Positions 32,075 through 38,825 of a DNA stretch of 39,860 bases are shown here, in pieces; position 1 is the first letter of the stretch; each line of letters opens with the position of its first letter. Origin of the DNA: a virus. The notes beneath the pieces are model-generated. The model was not told the origin of the DNA. It did no database searches and saw nothing but the letters and a program-made list of their open reading frames with translations. A program made the position numbers and the translations under genes. The stretch spans positions 1-39,860 of the IMG/VR virus record IMGVR_UViG_3300033145_000085; one strand, written 5' to 3'.

Positions 32075-32674
32075 TTATTTAATATCTCTGCCATCTTTTG
32101 GTCTGGTTAAATTACACCTTTTACATATAACTCTAATATTATCCTTACAATGCTCCCCACCAACTGATATTGGTATTATATGGTCTATATGTTTATCTGA
32201 TTTATTAATATATTTACTTCCACAAATAGGACATTTTAACGAGTTTTTTAATAACTCTGCGAGGTATGTATTAGTAATATCACTATTTACACTTAAAGCT
32301 CTGAGTTTATTTTTTCTATTCCTGTTACTTATTAAAATGGATTCTATATTATTTCTCCTATACTCTTTGCTTGTTATGGCTATCTTGTCTTTGTTTTTGT
32401 TGTAGTAATCTTTAACTCTTTTCAATATAATTTCTCTGTCTTTTAAATACTTAAATCTTCTTCTGATTTTTATAAGCTCTTTGTTTTTATCTCTATATTC
32501 TTTAGCTTTTTGTATTTTCTCTGTTTTATTGTTGTTGTAATTTTCTTTTAATTTACTAAGTACACATTTTTTGCAAATTCTATCCTGTCTATTTCTAATA
32601 CCATAGAACCCTATTCCACATACATAACACTTAACAAGTTTCTTCGCATTTTTACTATATGGTTTTATTTCCAT
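32075..32674 (-). CDS. HNH endonuclease with a ParB-like N-terminal stub
   Basis: A 199-residue product. The HNH core is at the C-terminus: LKCPICGSKYINKSDKHIDH followed by IIPISVGGEHCKDN and VICKRCNLTRP. The middle is very Lys-rich and helical. An N-terminal Cys4 finger (CYVCGIGF...CKKC) is also present. The first 12 residues, MEIKPYSKNAKK, do not belong to this family but match the opening of ParB-like phage proteins and methyltransferase fusions (IKPYxKNAKK). The insertion lies between Mom-like and terminase genes. Its start overlaps the Mom-like gene by 20 bases. Confidence 0.8.
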   Translation of the reverse strand: MEIKPYSKNAKKLVKCYVCGIGFYGIRNRQDRICKKCVLSKLKENYNNNKTEKIQKAKEYRDKNKELIKIRRRFKYLKDREIILKRVKDYYNKNKDKIAITSKEYRRNNIESILISNRNRKNKLRALSVNSDITNTYLAELLKNSLKCPICGSKYINKSDKHIDHIIPISVGGEHCKDNIRVICKRCNLTRPKDGRDIK

Positions 32675-33263
32675 TTCTCATTACTTCTACTAATTTATAT
32701 ATATAGATATGTTTTCCTGCTGTCTTCTTGTACTTAGCTGTTCCATTATCTAATGCTTCTTTAATTCTTTTGGCGAAAGGTTTTAATTCTCCTTTATACT
32801 TAGTCCTTATTGTCTTGTCGTGATACCTTTTGCTTTTATATATAATTACCTTAGCTCCTGGTGTTTTCCCTAAATATTCAAAGTTGGATGCCTGATATAT
32901 TATCCCTGAGTGTTGATATTCTGCGTCTGCATAACTTACAACTGTTTTAATCTCTGTGTTCTTCTTTAGATACTTCAACATCTTCCCTATAAAATAACTC
33001 TCAGTATTCTTTGGCGTGTCATCTATACAACATAACCTCCTTAACTCAATCACATCTACTGCATTATCTCCATATTTTTTCCACTGTCCTGCCATTGCCA
33101 TTCTGCCGAAGAAAGCAGCCCCAATCATAATATCTTTATCAAATAGTCCGAAACAATAGTCTGCTATACACCCATTGATGCTTTTAGAATAATGATACTT
33201 TTCAATAAAATCTTTTATCTGACTACGCTCCAACAATACTACCTTATAACTCTTAACGCTCAT
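32655..33263 (-). CDS. Mom-like DNA adenine-modification protein (GNAT fold)
   Basis: A 202-residue product whose order matches phage Mom relatives: IKDFIEKYHYSKSINGCIAD, FGLFDKDIMIGAAFFGRMAM, VIELRRLCCIDDTPKNTESY, KTVVSYADAEYQHSGIIYQA and SNFEYLGKTPGAKVI. Mom proteins use an acetyl-CoA-type chemistry to modify adenine in phage DNA and so block restriction. The chemical product here cannot be inferred. It is the third gene before the terminase small subunit, where modification genes often lie. Confidence 0.82.
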   Translation of the reverse strand: MSVKSYKVVLLERSQIKDFIEKYHYSKSINGCIADYCFGLFDKDIMIGAAFFGRMAMAGQWKKYGDNAVDVIELRRLCCIDDTPKNTESYFIGKMLKYLKKNTEIKTVVSYADAEYQHSGIIYQASNFEYLGKTPGAKVIIYKSKRYHDKTIRTKYKGELKPFAKRIKEALDNGTAKYKKTAGKHIYIYKLVEVMRNGNKTI

Positions 33264-33402
33264 TCTCTTTAGCTTCCCTTATTCTCTCCTCAAGTGATAT
33301 TGCTTTACTTCTATTAACACATTTCTCGCAATAAGTCTTGCCTTTGAATATATACATCTTATATCCACTATGACCACATCTTTTACATATTTGTTTATTC
33401 AT
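33253..33402 (-). CDS. 49-residue zinc-ribbon protein
   Basis: A short frame begins with the ATGAATAA junction at 33402 and encodes MNKQICKRCGHSGYKMYIF, then TYCEKCVNRSK and a charged helix. Four cysteines (CxxC...CxxC) form a zinc ribbon. Its stop lies 11 bases inside the Mom-like gene. The frame is fully consistent with the surrounding operon. Confidence 0.65.
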   Translation of the reverse strand: MNKQICKRCGHSGYKMYIFKGKTYCEKCVNRSKAISLEERIREAKENER

Positions 33403-33607
33403 AATTTACTCCTTCTTGGATAACACTTATTTGAGTTGTGCCTTCATATTTAGTATGTAGCTCTACTCTGTCGCCTTCTGGTGCTTGGCAAGTAAAAATA
33501 ATGCCAGGTATGATTTTACGCAAACTTTCTATAAACTCCTTTGGCATTGTAATCTCATCATCACTGTCCATATAAATACCTAATATTAATAATTTTTCTT
33601 TATTCAT
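33395..33607 (-). CDS. Small protein of unknown function
   Basis: The start is the ATG at 33607, which makes an ATGAATAA junction with the upstream gene and gives 70 residues. The sequence contains DDEITMPKEFIESLRKIIPG and a beta-rich C-terminus. No family is recognised. Confidence 0.6.
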   Translation of the reverse strand: MNKEKLLILGIYMDSDDEITMPKEFIESLRKIIPGIIFTCQAPEGDRVELHTKYEGTTQISVIQEGVNYE

Positions 33608-33776
33608 TCTCTTCCCATCTATCAATGACCTCTCTCATTGTTATCTCTGGGACTACAGAACTACTGTATTTACCAGTAACAGCATTTATATAAGCTCTTA
33701 ATAAGCATCTATACACTAACCTCTTTGGCAACCAATAACATAACTTCTCATAAAATCTATCCATTATTTTATTCAT
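33600..33776 (-). CDS. Small basic protein of unknown function
   Basis: The start at 33776 gives 58 residues and places the ATG in an ATGAATAA overlap with the upstream gene; another ATG lies six bases further upstream. The product is basic and helical (DRFYEKLCYWLPKRLVYRCL, then EVIDRWEENE). Similar short proteins occur near packaging genes of phages; function unknown. Confidence 0.6.
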   Translation of the reverse strand: MNKIMDRFYEKLCYWLPKRLVYRCLLRAYINAVTGKYSSSVVPEITMREVIDRWEENE

Positions 33777-34377
33777 CTTCATAATCGTTATCGTCTATAA
33801 ACTCTATTAAGTCTTTCTTTTTAATTAACTCAGCCCAATTAGGTACAACCTCTTGCAGTTCTTTATCCCAACCATATATCTTATTAGCATTAGGTATCAT
33901 TATTGTACTTGTTCCGTGAATTTTTGTTTTAACTCCTAATCCCATACCATAGCCAATCCAAAAATCTATATTGGACTTCTCAAATATGTATTCTGTTTCT
34001 GTATTTATAGGACAACCATATATATCAATCTGCTCATATCCCTTATAAAGAGCATACGCAATCATATATCCAATACTATTACCGAAATACCCAGTACCGA
34101 ACTTCTCTATAATCTCCTTTAATGGATATGCAATTTGCTTATCCCAGCCCTCTAAATCTCCATATTGAGTTATAACCTCAATTCCCTTTTCGTTACCATC
34201 TAATCTAATCTCCCTGTATTCAGCAGTATCTTCTGGGTAGTGAAGATAAAACAAGCTATCCATATTCCTATCAAAGACTGAATTATTAACACCCCAAACA
34301 TCTACTCCTTTTGGTATTACATCAGGTACAAATTCTTTACCATCTCCTTTACCTATTATAAAAACTCTCTTATTCAT
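33769..34377 (-). CDS. Rossmann-like phage protein of unknown function
   Basis: A 202-residue product with an N-terminal VFIIGKGDGKEF strand-loop and the core YFGNSIGYMIAYALYKGYEQ, then IDIYGCPINTETEYIFEKSN. The pattern (a GNSIGYM...Y.G motif followed by IxIYG) resembles DUF115-like/glycosyltransferase-like Rossmann proteins found in phages. A role in sugar transfer would fit the sugar cassette elsewhere in the genome, but nothing in the sequence proves it. It overlaps its neighbours by ATGA and ATGAATAA junctions. Confidence 0.6.
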   Translation of the reverse strand: MNKRVFIIGKGDGKEFVPDVIPKGVDVWGVNNSVFDRNMDSLFYLHYPEDTAEYREIRLDGNEKGIEVITQYGDLEGWDKQIAYPLKEIIEKFGTGYFGNSIGYMIAYALYKGYEQIDIYGCPINTETEYIFEKSNIDFWIGYGMGLGVKTKIHGTSTIMIPNANKIYGWDKELQEVVPNWAELIKKKDLIEFIDDNDYEDE

Positions 34378-34670
34378 AATTTCCTTGCAAACTTATTTTT
34401 AATATCTTCACTTGTACTATGCTCTGAAATCCACATAGCCATACTTCTTAATTCATCATCAGTCGTAACATAGTTTTCTTTTTCTTTATATAAAAACCCT
34501 CTTATCATCTGTACTACTAAACCTCTCATTCTTGTAGGTGAATCCTCCCATACATCAATTGGGATAGAAAAAATCTTAGCACATTTACTATTGATGTCTA
34601 ACTTAGTACCACTACCATATTTAACTAATGCTTCTGTTGCTACCTGTTCTATTGTGCTAAATACTTGCAT
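34374..34670 (-). CDS. Small protein, first gene of the late unit, unknown function
   Basis: A 98-residue helical product (TIEQVATEALVKYGSGTKLD; TRMRGLVVQMIRGFLYKEKE). No family recognised. It follows a terminator and candidate promoter and so begins the late unit. Confidence 0.6.
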   Translation of the reverse strand: MQVFSTIEQVATEALVKYGSGTKLDINSKCAKIFSIPIDVWEDSPTRMRGLVVQMIRGFLYKEKENYVTTDDELRSMAMWISEHSTSEDIKNKFARKL

Positions 34671-34698
34671 AGTTAAAATTTAATCTCTTAGTAACTCT

Positions 34699-34727
34699 AT
34701 TATCTCACATTACAAAACCCCTCGCAA
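34699..34727 (-). promoter_or_regulatory. Candidate late-unit promoter overlapping the early terminator
   Basis: On the minus strand TTGCGA (34722-34727), 17 bases and GATAAT (34699-34704), the last preceded by TGA as in an extended -10. The -35 lies inside the terminator hairpin, so termination and initiation share DNA. Confidence 0.4.
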
Positions 34728-34736
34728 TAGAGGGGT
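34717..34736 (-). terminator. Intrinsic terminator at the end of the early unit
   Basis: Perfect 7-base stem ACCCCTC/GAGGGGT with a 6-base loop, followed on the minus strand by TTTTG. It lies about 50 bases after the acidic-protein gene. A second stem GAGGC/GCCTC (34750-34765) precedes it. Confidence 0.7.
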
Positions 34737-34786
34737 CTGTAAATGCTCCGAGGCATTACTGCCTCAAGGTCGAAACCATTGTGTAA

Positions 34787-34987
34787 TTATTCAGTAGCTT
34801 CTTCTGTATGTGCTTCTTCAGTAGCTTCTGGTTTAACAGTAGCTTCTTCTGCACTTTCGTCTAAACTTGTTTCCAAATCACTATCTCCACTATCTGCGAC
34901 TGGTTGCTCATCTTCAGTTGTACCTTCTACGGGTACTTGAGGTGTAACTTCTTCGTTAGTTTCCTCAGGTGTAACTTCTTCATTCAT
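34787..34987 (-). CDS. Very acidic low-complexity protein
   Basis: The start is taken at 34987, with AGGAG before it; a frame 30 bases longer lacks a ribosome site. The 66-residue product is almost all Glu, Thr, Pro, Ala and Asp (for example EEVTPEETNEEVTP and the C-terminal EATEEAHTEEATE). Such polyanionic phage proteins can mimic DNA and inhibit DNA-binding enzymes, but acidity alone does not establish that. Confidence 0.65.
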   Translation of the reverse strand: MNEEVTPEETNEEVTPQVPVEGTTEDEQPVADSGDSDLETSLDESAEEATVKPEATEEAHTEEATE

Positions 34988-35029
34988 AACAAATCTCCTA
35001 ATATATTTATATAACAATACTATTCTAAC

Positions 35030-35446
35030 TTATTTAACAATTTTTGGCTTTAACTCTATACCTTTAGTATCAACTGGTGGTTGTTGTCCTTTTTGCATAG
35101 CTTCTATTTTCTTTTGTTCTTCTTCTGTAGGTGGGGTCAATATACCAGTTTCATAATTGATATGGTAATTTATTTTCAATAAATCAACTCCGTTCTTTGC
35201 TCCAACCTTATTAAGTGTCATACCCCACTCTTTAACATTTTTATCAATCTGAGCACGAATTTCTCTGGCACTAACAAATAGCTTCTGTAGAATTACATTT
35301 GAATTTACATAACCCTCATCTACTTGTCTTTTCTTACTCTCTAAAGTATTTCTTGTCTGATTAAGTAGTTTTATTTTATCGTGTTCTTTAGTATTCAACT
35401 TAATAACTTTACCCATCAGTTTAGATTTTTTCTTTTCTTCTGCCAT
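35030..35446 (-). CDS. Protein of unknown function with charged helices
   Basis: A 138-residue product with basic N-terminus (EEKKKSKLMGKVIKLNTKEH), a long helical middle (about 20-75) and a Pro-rich acidic C-terminus (PTEEEQKKIEAMQKGQQPPV). No family recognised. It is one gene downstream of a helix-turn-helix candidate. Confidence 0.65.
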   Translation of the reverse strand: MAEEKKKSKLMGKVIKLNTKEHDKIKLLNQTRNTLESKKRQVDEGYVNSNVILQKLFVSAREIRAQIDKNVKEWGMTLNKVGAKNGVDLLKINYHINYETGILTPPTEEEQKKIEAMQKGQQPPVDTKGIELKPKIVK

Positions 35447-35447
35447 T

Positions 35448-35714
35448 TTACTCCTTGTATTTATTCTTGATATATTTTAATCCATAAATATAATACTCGC
35501 TTAATACTTTACCACTAAAATATACCCTATGATAACCACCCTTAGTATAACCATCATCTCTAAAAGGTATTTCTTTATTCTCAATCTTCCTCAATAATGT
35601 TACATAGTGCATATCTAAAAGCCCAATACCTCGTGGATTTTGTGAACCTTTATTAGCAACCTCGCTGGGTTTATAAAGTCTATCTGTTTCTATTAAATAA
35701 CTTCTATCTCTCAT
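35448..35714 (-). CDS. Small DNA-binding-like protein (excisionase/MerR-type HTH pattern)
   Basis: An 88-residue product: RLYKPSEVANKG, then GLLDMHYVTLLRKIENKEIP and a GGYHRVYFSGKVLSEYY strand. This is the order of helix-turn-helix and wing in MerR/excisionase-like regulators, but the spacing is loose. It could regulate transcription or act in DNA transactions. Confidence 0.5.
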   Translation of the reverse strand: MRDRSYLIETDRLYKPSEVANKGSQNPRGIGLLDMHYVTLLRKIENKEIPFRDDGYTKGGYHRVYFSGKVLSEYYIYGLKYIKNKYKE

Positions 35715-35723
35715 ATCCTTATA

Positions 35724-36146
35724 TTACCTTATATGTTCTTCTATGGCAATCTTAGTTCTTCTTATATAATCCTTCCTCATCTCATTTAGTCCATCTACTG
35801 TAAACTTTATTGTTGGCTTAAACTTTCTTAACAATAATTTATCTACATACTTTTTATTATGTCGCTTTACCATACTGATATAGTATTCTGCCCCATTACC
35901 TCCTAAGTGCATATTACAAGCAAAGCATTGAGCATTTGTTATCTCCTCATCAAAGAGGATTACATTGTATCTCCCTGGTACTAAATGCCCTGCCTGTAGC
36001 TTTTTGAAGTTAAATCTTTTGTCACAGGATATGCAAATCCCCTCATCTAATGTTCCAGTAGTCTTGATACAATCCCTTGTACGAATATATCTACTAAACT
36101 CAGTCCAAGTAGCCTTCTTAGCTTTTTTTAGTGGCGACTTTGCCAT
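35724..36146 (-). CDS. ninG: NinG-family recombination endonuclease
   Basis: Start chosen at the ATG at 36146 (MAKSPLKKAKKATW), with AAAGG before it; a frame ten codons longer has no such site. The 140-residue product has the NinG pattern: TWTEFSRYIRTRDCIKTTGT, GICISCDKRFNFKKLQAGHL, NVILFDEEITNAQCFACNMH, LGGNGAEYYISMVKRHNKKY. Lambda NinG (Rap) cuts recombination intermediates. It fits the ERF and nuclease recombination genes of the same unit. Confidence 0.88.
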   Translation of the reverse strand: MAKSPLKKAKKATWTEFSRYIRTRDCIKTTGTLDEGICISCDKRFNFKKLQAGHLVPGRYNVILFDEEITNAQCFACNMHLGGNGAEYYISMVKRHNKKYVDKLLLRKFKPTIKFTVDGLNEMRKDYIRRTKIAIEEHIR

Positions 36147-36360
36147 TGTTAGCCCTTTCAGCACATTTAATAGCATCTAAGATAGCCCATATAACTACTG
36201 CTGGGTAAACTACAATCCCTATACCTATAAATATAGAGAAGTAAGCGAATATAGTACCAACTATAAACCAAATTCCTCTAGTTGTTTCTCCGCAATATAT
36301 CTGTCCTGCTCCTGGGATTAAGAAACTTAATATCCCTGCTAATACTTTGTCTTTTTTCAT
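36118..36360 (-). CDS. TM2-like membrane protein
   Basis: An 80-residue product starting VLAGILSFLIPGAGQIYCGE, the TM2-domain signature (PGxGxxYxG), with two transmembrane helices (about 8-22 and 29-63). The start has the sequence GGAAACGTT before ATG. Its C-terminus overlaps the ninG start. Role in infection unknown. Confidence 0.7.
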   Translation of the reverse strand: MKKDKVLAGILSFLIPGAGQIYCGETTRGIWFIVGTIFAYFSIFIGIGIVVYPAVVIWAILDAIKCAERANNGKVATKKS

Positions 36361-36372
36361 AACGTTTCCTTT

Positions 36373-36483
36373 CTATTTAATTAGTTCTATTATTGTGTTT
36401 AATTTTGAAGCTATAAAGATTGTTGAACATACAATTATTACCATACTGCCAATCCATAATATTAACGCACTATATTTATCCAT
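36373..36483 (-). CDS. 36-residue single-span membrane peptide
   Basis: The frame encodes MDKYSALILWIGSMVIIVCS and a further hydrophobic part with short polar end. It begins 2 bases after the stop of the gene upstream and ends 12 bases before the TM2-like gene. A transmembrane peptide of unknown role. Confidence 0.5.
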   Translation of the reverse strand: MDKYSALILWIGSMVIIVCSTIFIASKLNTIIELIK

Positions 36484-36484
36484 C

Positions 36485-36640
36485 TTATTTTTCACTTTCT
36501 TTGTTAGATTCTAATCCATCTTCTACTGCCAATAAAAAAGACTGGTTTTTAAATATATCAAATAACTTCCAGGCAGATATAAAATCTCCACATTTCAACG
36601 CACTTATTACTGCACTGCCTGTAATTTTAAATATATTCAT
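36485..36640 (-). CDS. 51-residue protein of unknown function
   Basis: The frame begins at ATG 36640, AAGGATAACTA before it. The product has an amphipathic helix (SALKCGDFISAWKLFDIFKN) and a Glu/Ser-rich end. It fits between the pentapeptide gene and the membrane peptide in the same operon; no family is recognised. Confidence 0.5.
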   Translation of the reverse strand: MNIFKITGSAVISALKCGDFISAWKLFDIFKNQSFLLAVEDGLESNKESEK

Positions 36641-36665
36641 TAGTTATCCTTGTTAGTTGTGTTGG

Positions 36666-37115
36666 TTAATCTATAACTATAAATCCTAGTGCTTTTAGAA
36701 ATGTTGGTACTTGTTCCTTTGTTAGTTTTTGTGTTCCTCCTCTGCCGTAGAATTTTGCGTTCTCTAACTCAGTATTATTGAAGTTAGCACCATTGAGGTT
36801 AGCATTACGGAGGTTAGCATCACGGAGGTTAGCATAACTGAGGTCAGCATAACTGAGGTTAGCATTACGGAGGTTAGCATAACTGAGGTCAGCATAACTG
36901 AGGTTAGCATTACGGAGGTTAGCATAACTGAGGTCAGCATCACTTTCTACCGCTTCTAATATCGCTTCTCTCTGAGTTGTTTTAGTTGATTCAAATAACA
37001 CAGTTCCACCGAAAGTTTTAATTTGAAATTTTACACTATCTTTTTTGTCCTCGTCTGAGACATATTTTTTAAGTTCTTCTATTTTATCTAACGCCTGTTG
37101 TTTTGTGAGTTTCAT
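36666..37115 (-). CDS. Pentapeptide-repeat protein
   Basis: A 149-residue product with about 11 tandem A(D/N)LxX pentapeptides (residues 59-118) such as [20 protein letters not shown]. An N-terminal helical leader (1-55) and a C-terminal helix ([11 protein letters not shown]) flank the repeat. Such repeats fold into a right-handed four-sided beta-helix; some family members mimic DNA and protect gyrase. Here the role is unknown. AGGAGG is well placed before ATG. Confidence 0.85.
   Translation of the reverse strand: MKLTKQQALDKIEELKKYVSDEDKKDSVKFQIKTFGGTVLFESTKTTQREAILEAVESDADLSYANLRNANLSYADLSYANLRNANLSYADLSYANLRDANLRNANLNGANFNNTELENAKFYGRGGTQKLTKEQVPTFLKALGFIVID
36794..36943. repeat. Tandem 15-base units with 45-base higher-order period
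   Basis: Ten 15-base units encode the pentapeptides. They follow the order A-B-C-D-A-C-D-A-C-D, so a 45-base block (D-A-C) is repeated nearly perfectly. The almost complete DNA identity points to recent expansion by slippage or unequal recombination. Confidence 0.8.
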
Positions 37116-37142
37116 ATTTCCTCCTGTTATTTAATATTGTCT

Positions 37143-37166
37143 TTATTCATCTTTAGTGTTGGTTAA
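37143..37166. repeat. 24-base direct repeat, copy 1
   Basis: Identical to 37528-37551. It contains the last eight codons (LTNTKDE and stop) of the DUF3268 gene. An 11-base part (GTGTTGGTTAA on the plus strand) recurs at 36659-36669 at the end of the pentapeptide gene. On the minus strand this copy still carries an ATGAATAA that now starts only a 7-codon frame. Confidence 0.9.
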
Positions 37167-37535
37167 AATACTATCTCTTAATTGACAAACTATTTCGTAT
37201 GCTTTTTTAGCTTCTTCTGTGGTTCTTATCTGACTATTATGATATGTTTTGCCGAATCTATGACTGATATAAGCGTATGCTTTGCCTCGTTTAATTTTCC
37301 TGCTTTTCCATAATGGGTCAAGAATTGCGTGGATTTTCAATCTATACTCTCTTACTTCTTTGCTTGGTATAAACAGTTCTGCTTCATCATTTCGCATAGC
37401 CTTATAATTTTTACAAACATCACATATAACGAACTTAAGATGATATAAATCTTTTCTATGAGGATATATTTCCTTTCCAGTTGTTTGTCTTGCATCTATG
37501 TCTTTTCCACAATGACAGCAATATACCTTATTCAT
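37143..37535 (-). CDS. DUF3268-like zinc-finger protein
   Basis: A 130-residue product with two CxxC pairs (CCHCGKDI and ICDVCKNY) and the typical core VREYRLKIHAILDPLWKSRK, then KRGKAYAYISHRFGKTYHNS. This is the DUF3268 arrangement found in phages and mobile DNA. Function unknown; the zinc finger suggests nucleic-acid binding. The gene is bounded by two identical 24-base repeats. It overlaps the gene upstream by ATGAATAA. Confidence 0.8.
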   Translation of the reverse strand: MNKVYCCHCGKDIDARQTTGKEIYPHRKDLYHLKFVICDVCKNYKAMRNDEAELFIPSKEVREYRLKIHAILDPLWKSRKIKRGKAYAYISHRFGKTYHNSQIRTTEEAKKAYEIVCQLRDSILTNTKDE

Positions 37536-37551
37536 CTTTAGTGTTGGTTAA
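37528..37551. repeat. 24-base direct repeat, copy 2
   Basis: Identical to 37143-37166. The repeat covers the 3-prime end of the small helical gene and the start of the DUF3268 gene, so the two copies bracket exactly the DUF3268 gene. Confidence 0.9.
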
Positions 37552-37815
37552 TTTCTGTTTTACTTCTTTAATTGATAAGTATTCTCCCATATAACTTGCT
37601 TCCATTTCATTGCTATCATTCATTTCATAATGCCAAATACCAGTTTCCATACCTACTCCGCTAAATAGTAATTCTTTTATTTCTTCTCGTACTCTCTCCT
37701 CAGCTTCTTTAATCTCTTTAGCTATATCATCTAATAAACTTGGAATCTCTGGGTGGTCAATAAGTATACCAACCTCAACCATCTTAGCTTTTATTCTATC
37801 TTGCCAAGTATTCAT
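37528..37815 (-). CDS. Small acidic helical protein, unknown function
   Basis: A 95-residue product with an N-terminal WQDRIKAKMVEVGILIDHPE and a long charged helix (IAKEIKEAEERVREEIKELL). It ends with LTNTKDE, the same eight codons that end the next gene. It shares TAATG with the HNH gene upstream. No family is recognised. Confidence 0.65.
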   Translation of the reverse strand: MNTWQDRIKAKMVEVGILIDHPEIPSLLDDIAKEIKEAEERVREEIKELLFSGVGMETGIWHYEMNDSNEMEASYMGEYLSIKEVKQKLTNTKDE

Positions 37816-38462
37816 TAGTTTAACTTCTCCTTTACAGCATCTATAAATCTTTCCATCTGTGTTTTATAGTGAGAATCAAAATCTCCTACCTTGCCTTGCT
37901 GTTCCCAAAGCCCTCTTATCGCTTTCATTAGCTTGTATTCTGGATTACAGGATATATGTCTGGCATAACTATATGTTTTTTTATGGCAGTTTGTGCAAAG
38001 AGTAAGCCCATTGTCTAAATCATATAAATAATCTTCTTTACCTATCAGTTTATACTCTCTATAAATAATGCTAAATGGTACGATGTGGTGAGCCTCTAAG
38101 TTACCACCTGTTTTATCACCACATTCTTTACAAGTATAATTATCCCTTTCAAAAACTCTTTTCCTCCAATCTTTATATTTCTTCCCTGTTTTTATCAAAA
38201 GCATTTCTGGGGTTTTCGAAATATGGTTAGCCATCATTGATTTAATTCTTTTTTCTACCCATTCAGGAGATTGCTTCATACCTTTGCGTGTTAAACTCAT
38301 TTTCTTTCGTGATGCTTCTGTGTGCTTCTTCCCTTTATGACCTAAGGAATTTTTTAACCTTTTTTCTGGGCATAAACAGGAGCATTTATGACTACAATAA
38401 ATCTGCTTTTGGCTAGGAGAATACTTAAATTCTTTTCCACATAATTTACAATTTCCATTCAT
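37815..38462 (-). CDS. HNH homing endonuclease with NUMOD3 motif and captured phage-gene tail
   Basis: A 215-residue product. It has an N-terminal zinc finger (CKLCGKEF...YCSHKC, residues 5-27), a NUMOD3 DNA-binding motif (GKKHTEASRKKMSLTRKG, about 43-60), an HNH domain (FERDNYTCKECGDKTGGNLE, then AHHIVPFS and LDNGLTLCTNCHKKTY), and a tail of 33 residues (WEQQGKVGDFDSHYKTQM and KEKLN) that does not belong to the nuclease family but resembles the C-terminus of the neighbouring 120-residue protein. The start follows that gene's stop with no gap (TAG-ATG). Confidence 0.88.
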   Translation of the reverse strand: MNGNCKLCGKEFKYSPSQKQIYCSHKCSCLCPEKRLKNSLGHKGKKHTEASRKKMSLTRKGMKQSPEWVEKRIKSMMANHISKTPEMLLIKTGKKYKDWRKRVFERDNYTCKECGDKTGGNLEAHHIVPFSIIYREYKLIGKEDYLYDLDNGLTLCTNCHKKTYSYARHISCNPEYKLMKAIRGLWEQQGKVGDFDSHYKTQMERFIDAVKEKLN

Positions 38463-38825
38463 CTAATCAAGTTTCTCCTTTAATCGTTCATTTATCCTGA
38501 ACATATAATCTTTATAATAACTTGGAAATGGCTTGGATTTATCAGTTGTTTGTTCCCAAATGCAATAAATAATTGCCCTTTGTGTTTGACTTGGTGATTT
38601 CTCCCCCTTAAATTCTGTTTTATACTCTGGTATATCTATATCATCTAAATCAGCTTGTTTCTCAGCAAACATCATATAACCCTCAGATTTATTAAAAGAA
38701 AATAATGTAGCCATCTGTTCTGCTGGTAATTCCCTTGATACATATACAGATAGTTTAACTGTATTGTCTTTCATAGTGCCTATACCATCTATAACTGCTG
38801 GTGCTGTGAATATTCTTTTACTCAT
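38463..38825 (-). CDS. Phage protein of unknown function, recombination-locus type
   Basis: A 120-residue product with TVKLSVYVSRELPAEQMATL and the C-terminal SPSQTQRAIIYCIWEQTTDK followed by YYKDYMFRINERLKEKLD. This plan (a beta strand, a REL-PxEQMA helix and a C-terminal SQ...R..WEQ..F..YY helix) occurs in many uncharacterised phage proteins near recombination and replication genes. Its C-terminal helix is shared with the HNH gene downstream. Confidence 0.65.
   Translation of the reverse strand: MSKRIFTAPAVIDGIGTMKDNTVKLSVYVSRELPAEQMATLFSFNKSEGYMMFAEKQADLDDIDIPEYKTEFKGEKSPSQTQRAIIYCIWEQTTDKSKPFPSYYKDYMFRINERLKEKLD

Noticed and set aside
32075-32674. Complete ParB or DNA methyltransferase gene
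   Set aside because: Only the first dozen residues match; the rest is a Lys-rich HNH protein, and no methyltransferase motif (DPPY) occurs.
36794-36943. CRISPR-like array
   Set aside because: The repeated units are contiguous 15-base codon repeats in a coding frame with no spacers.
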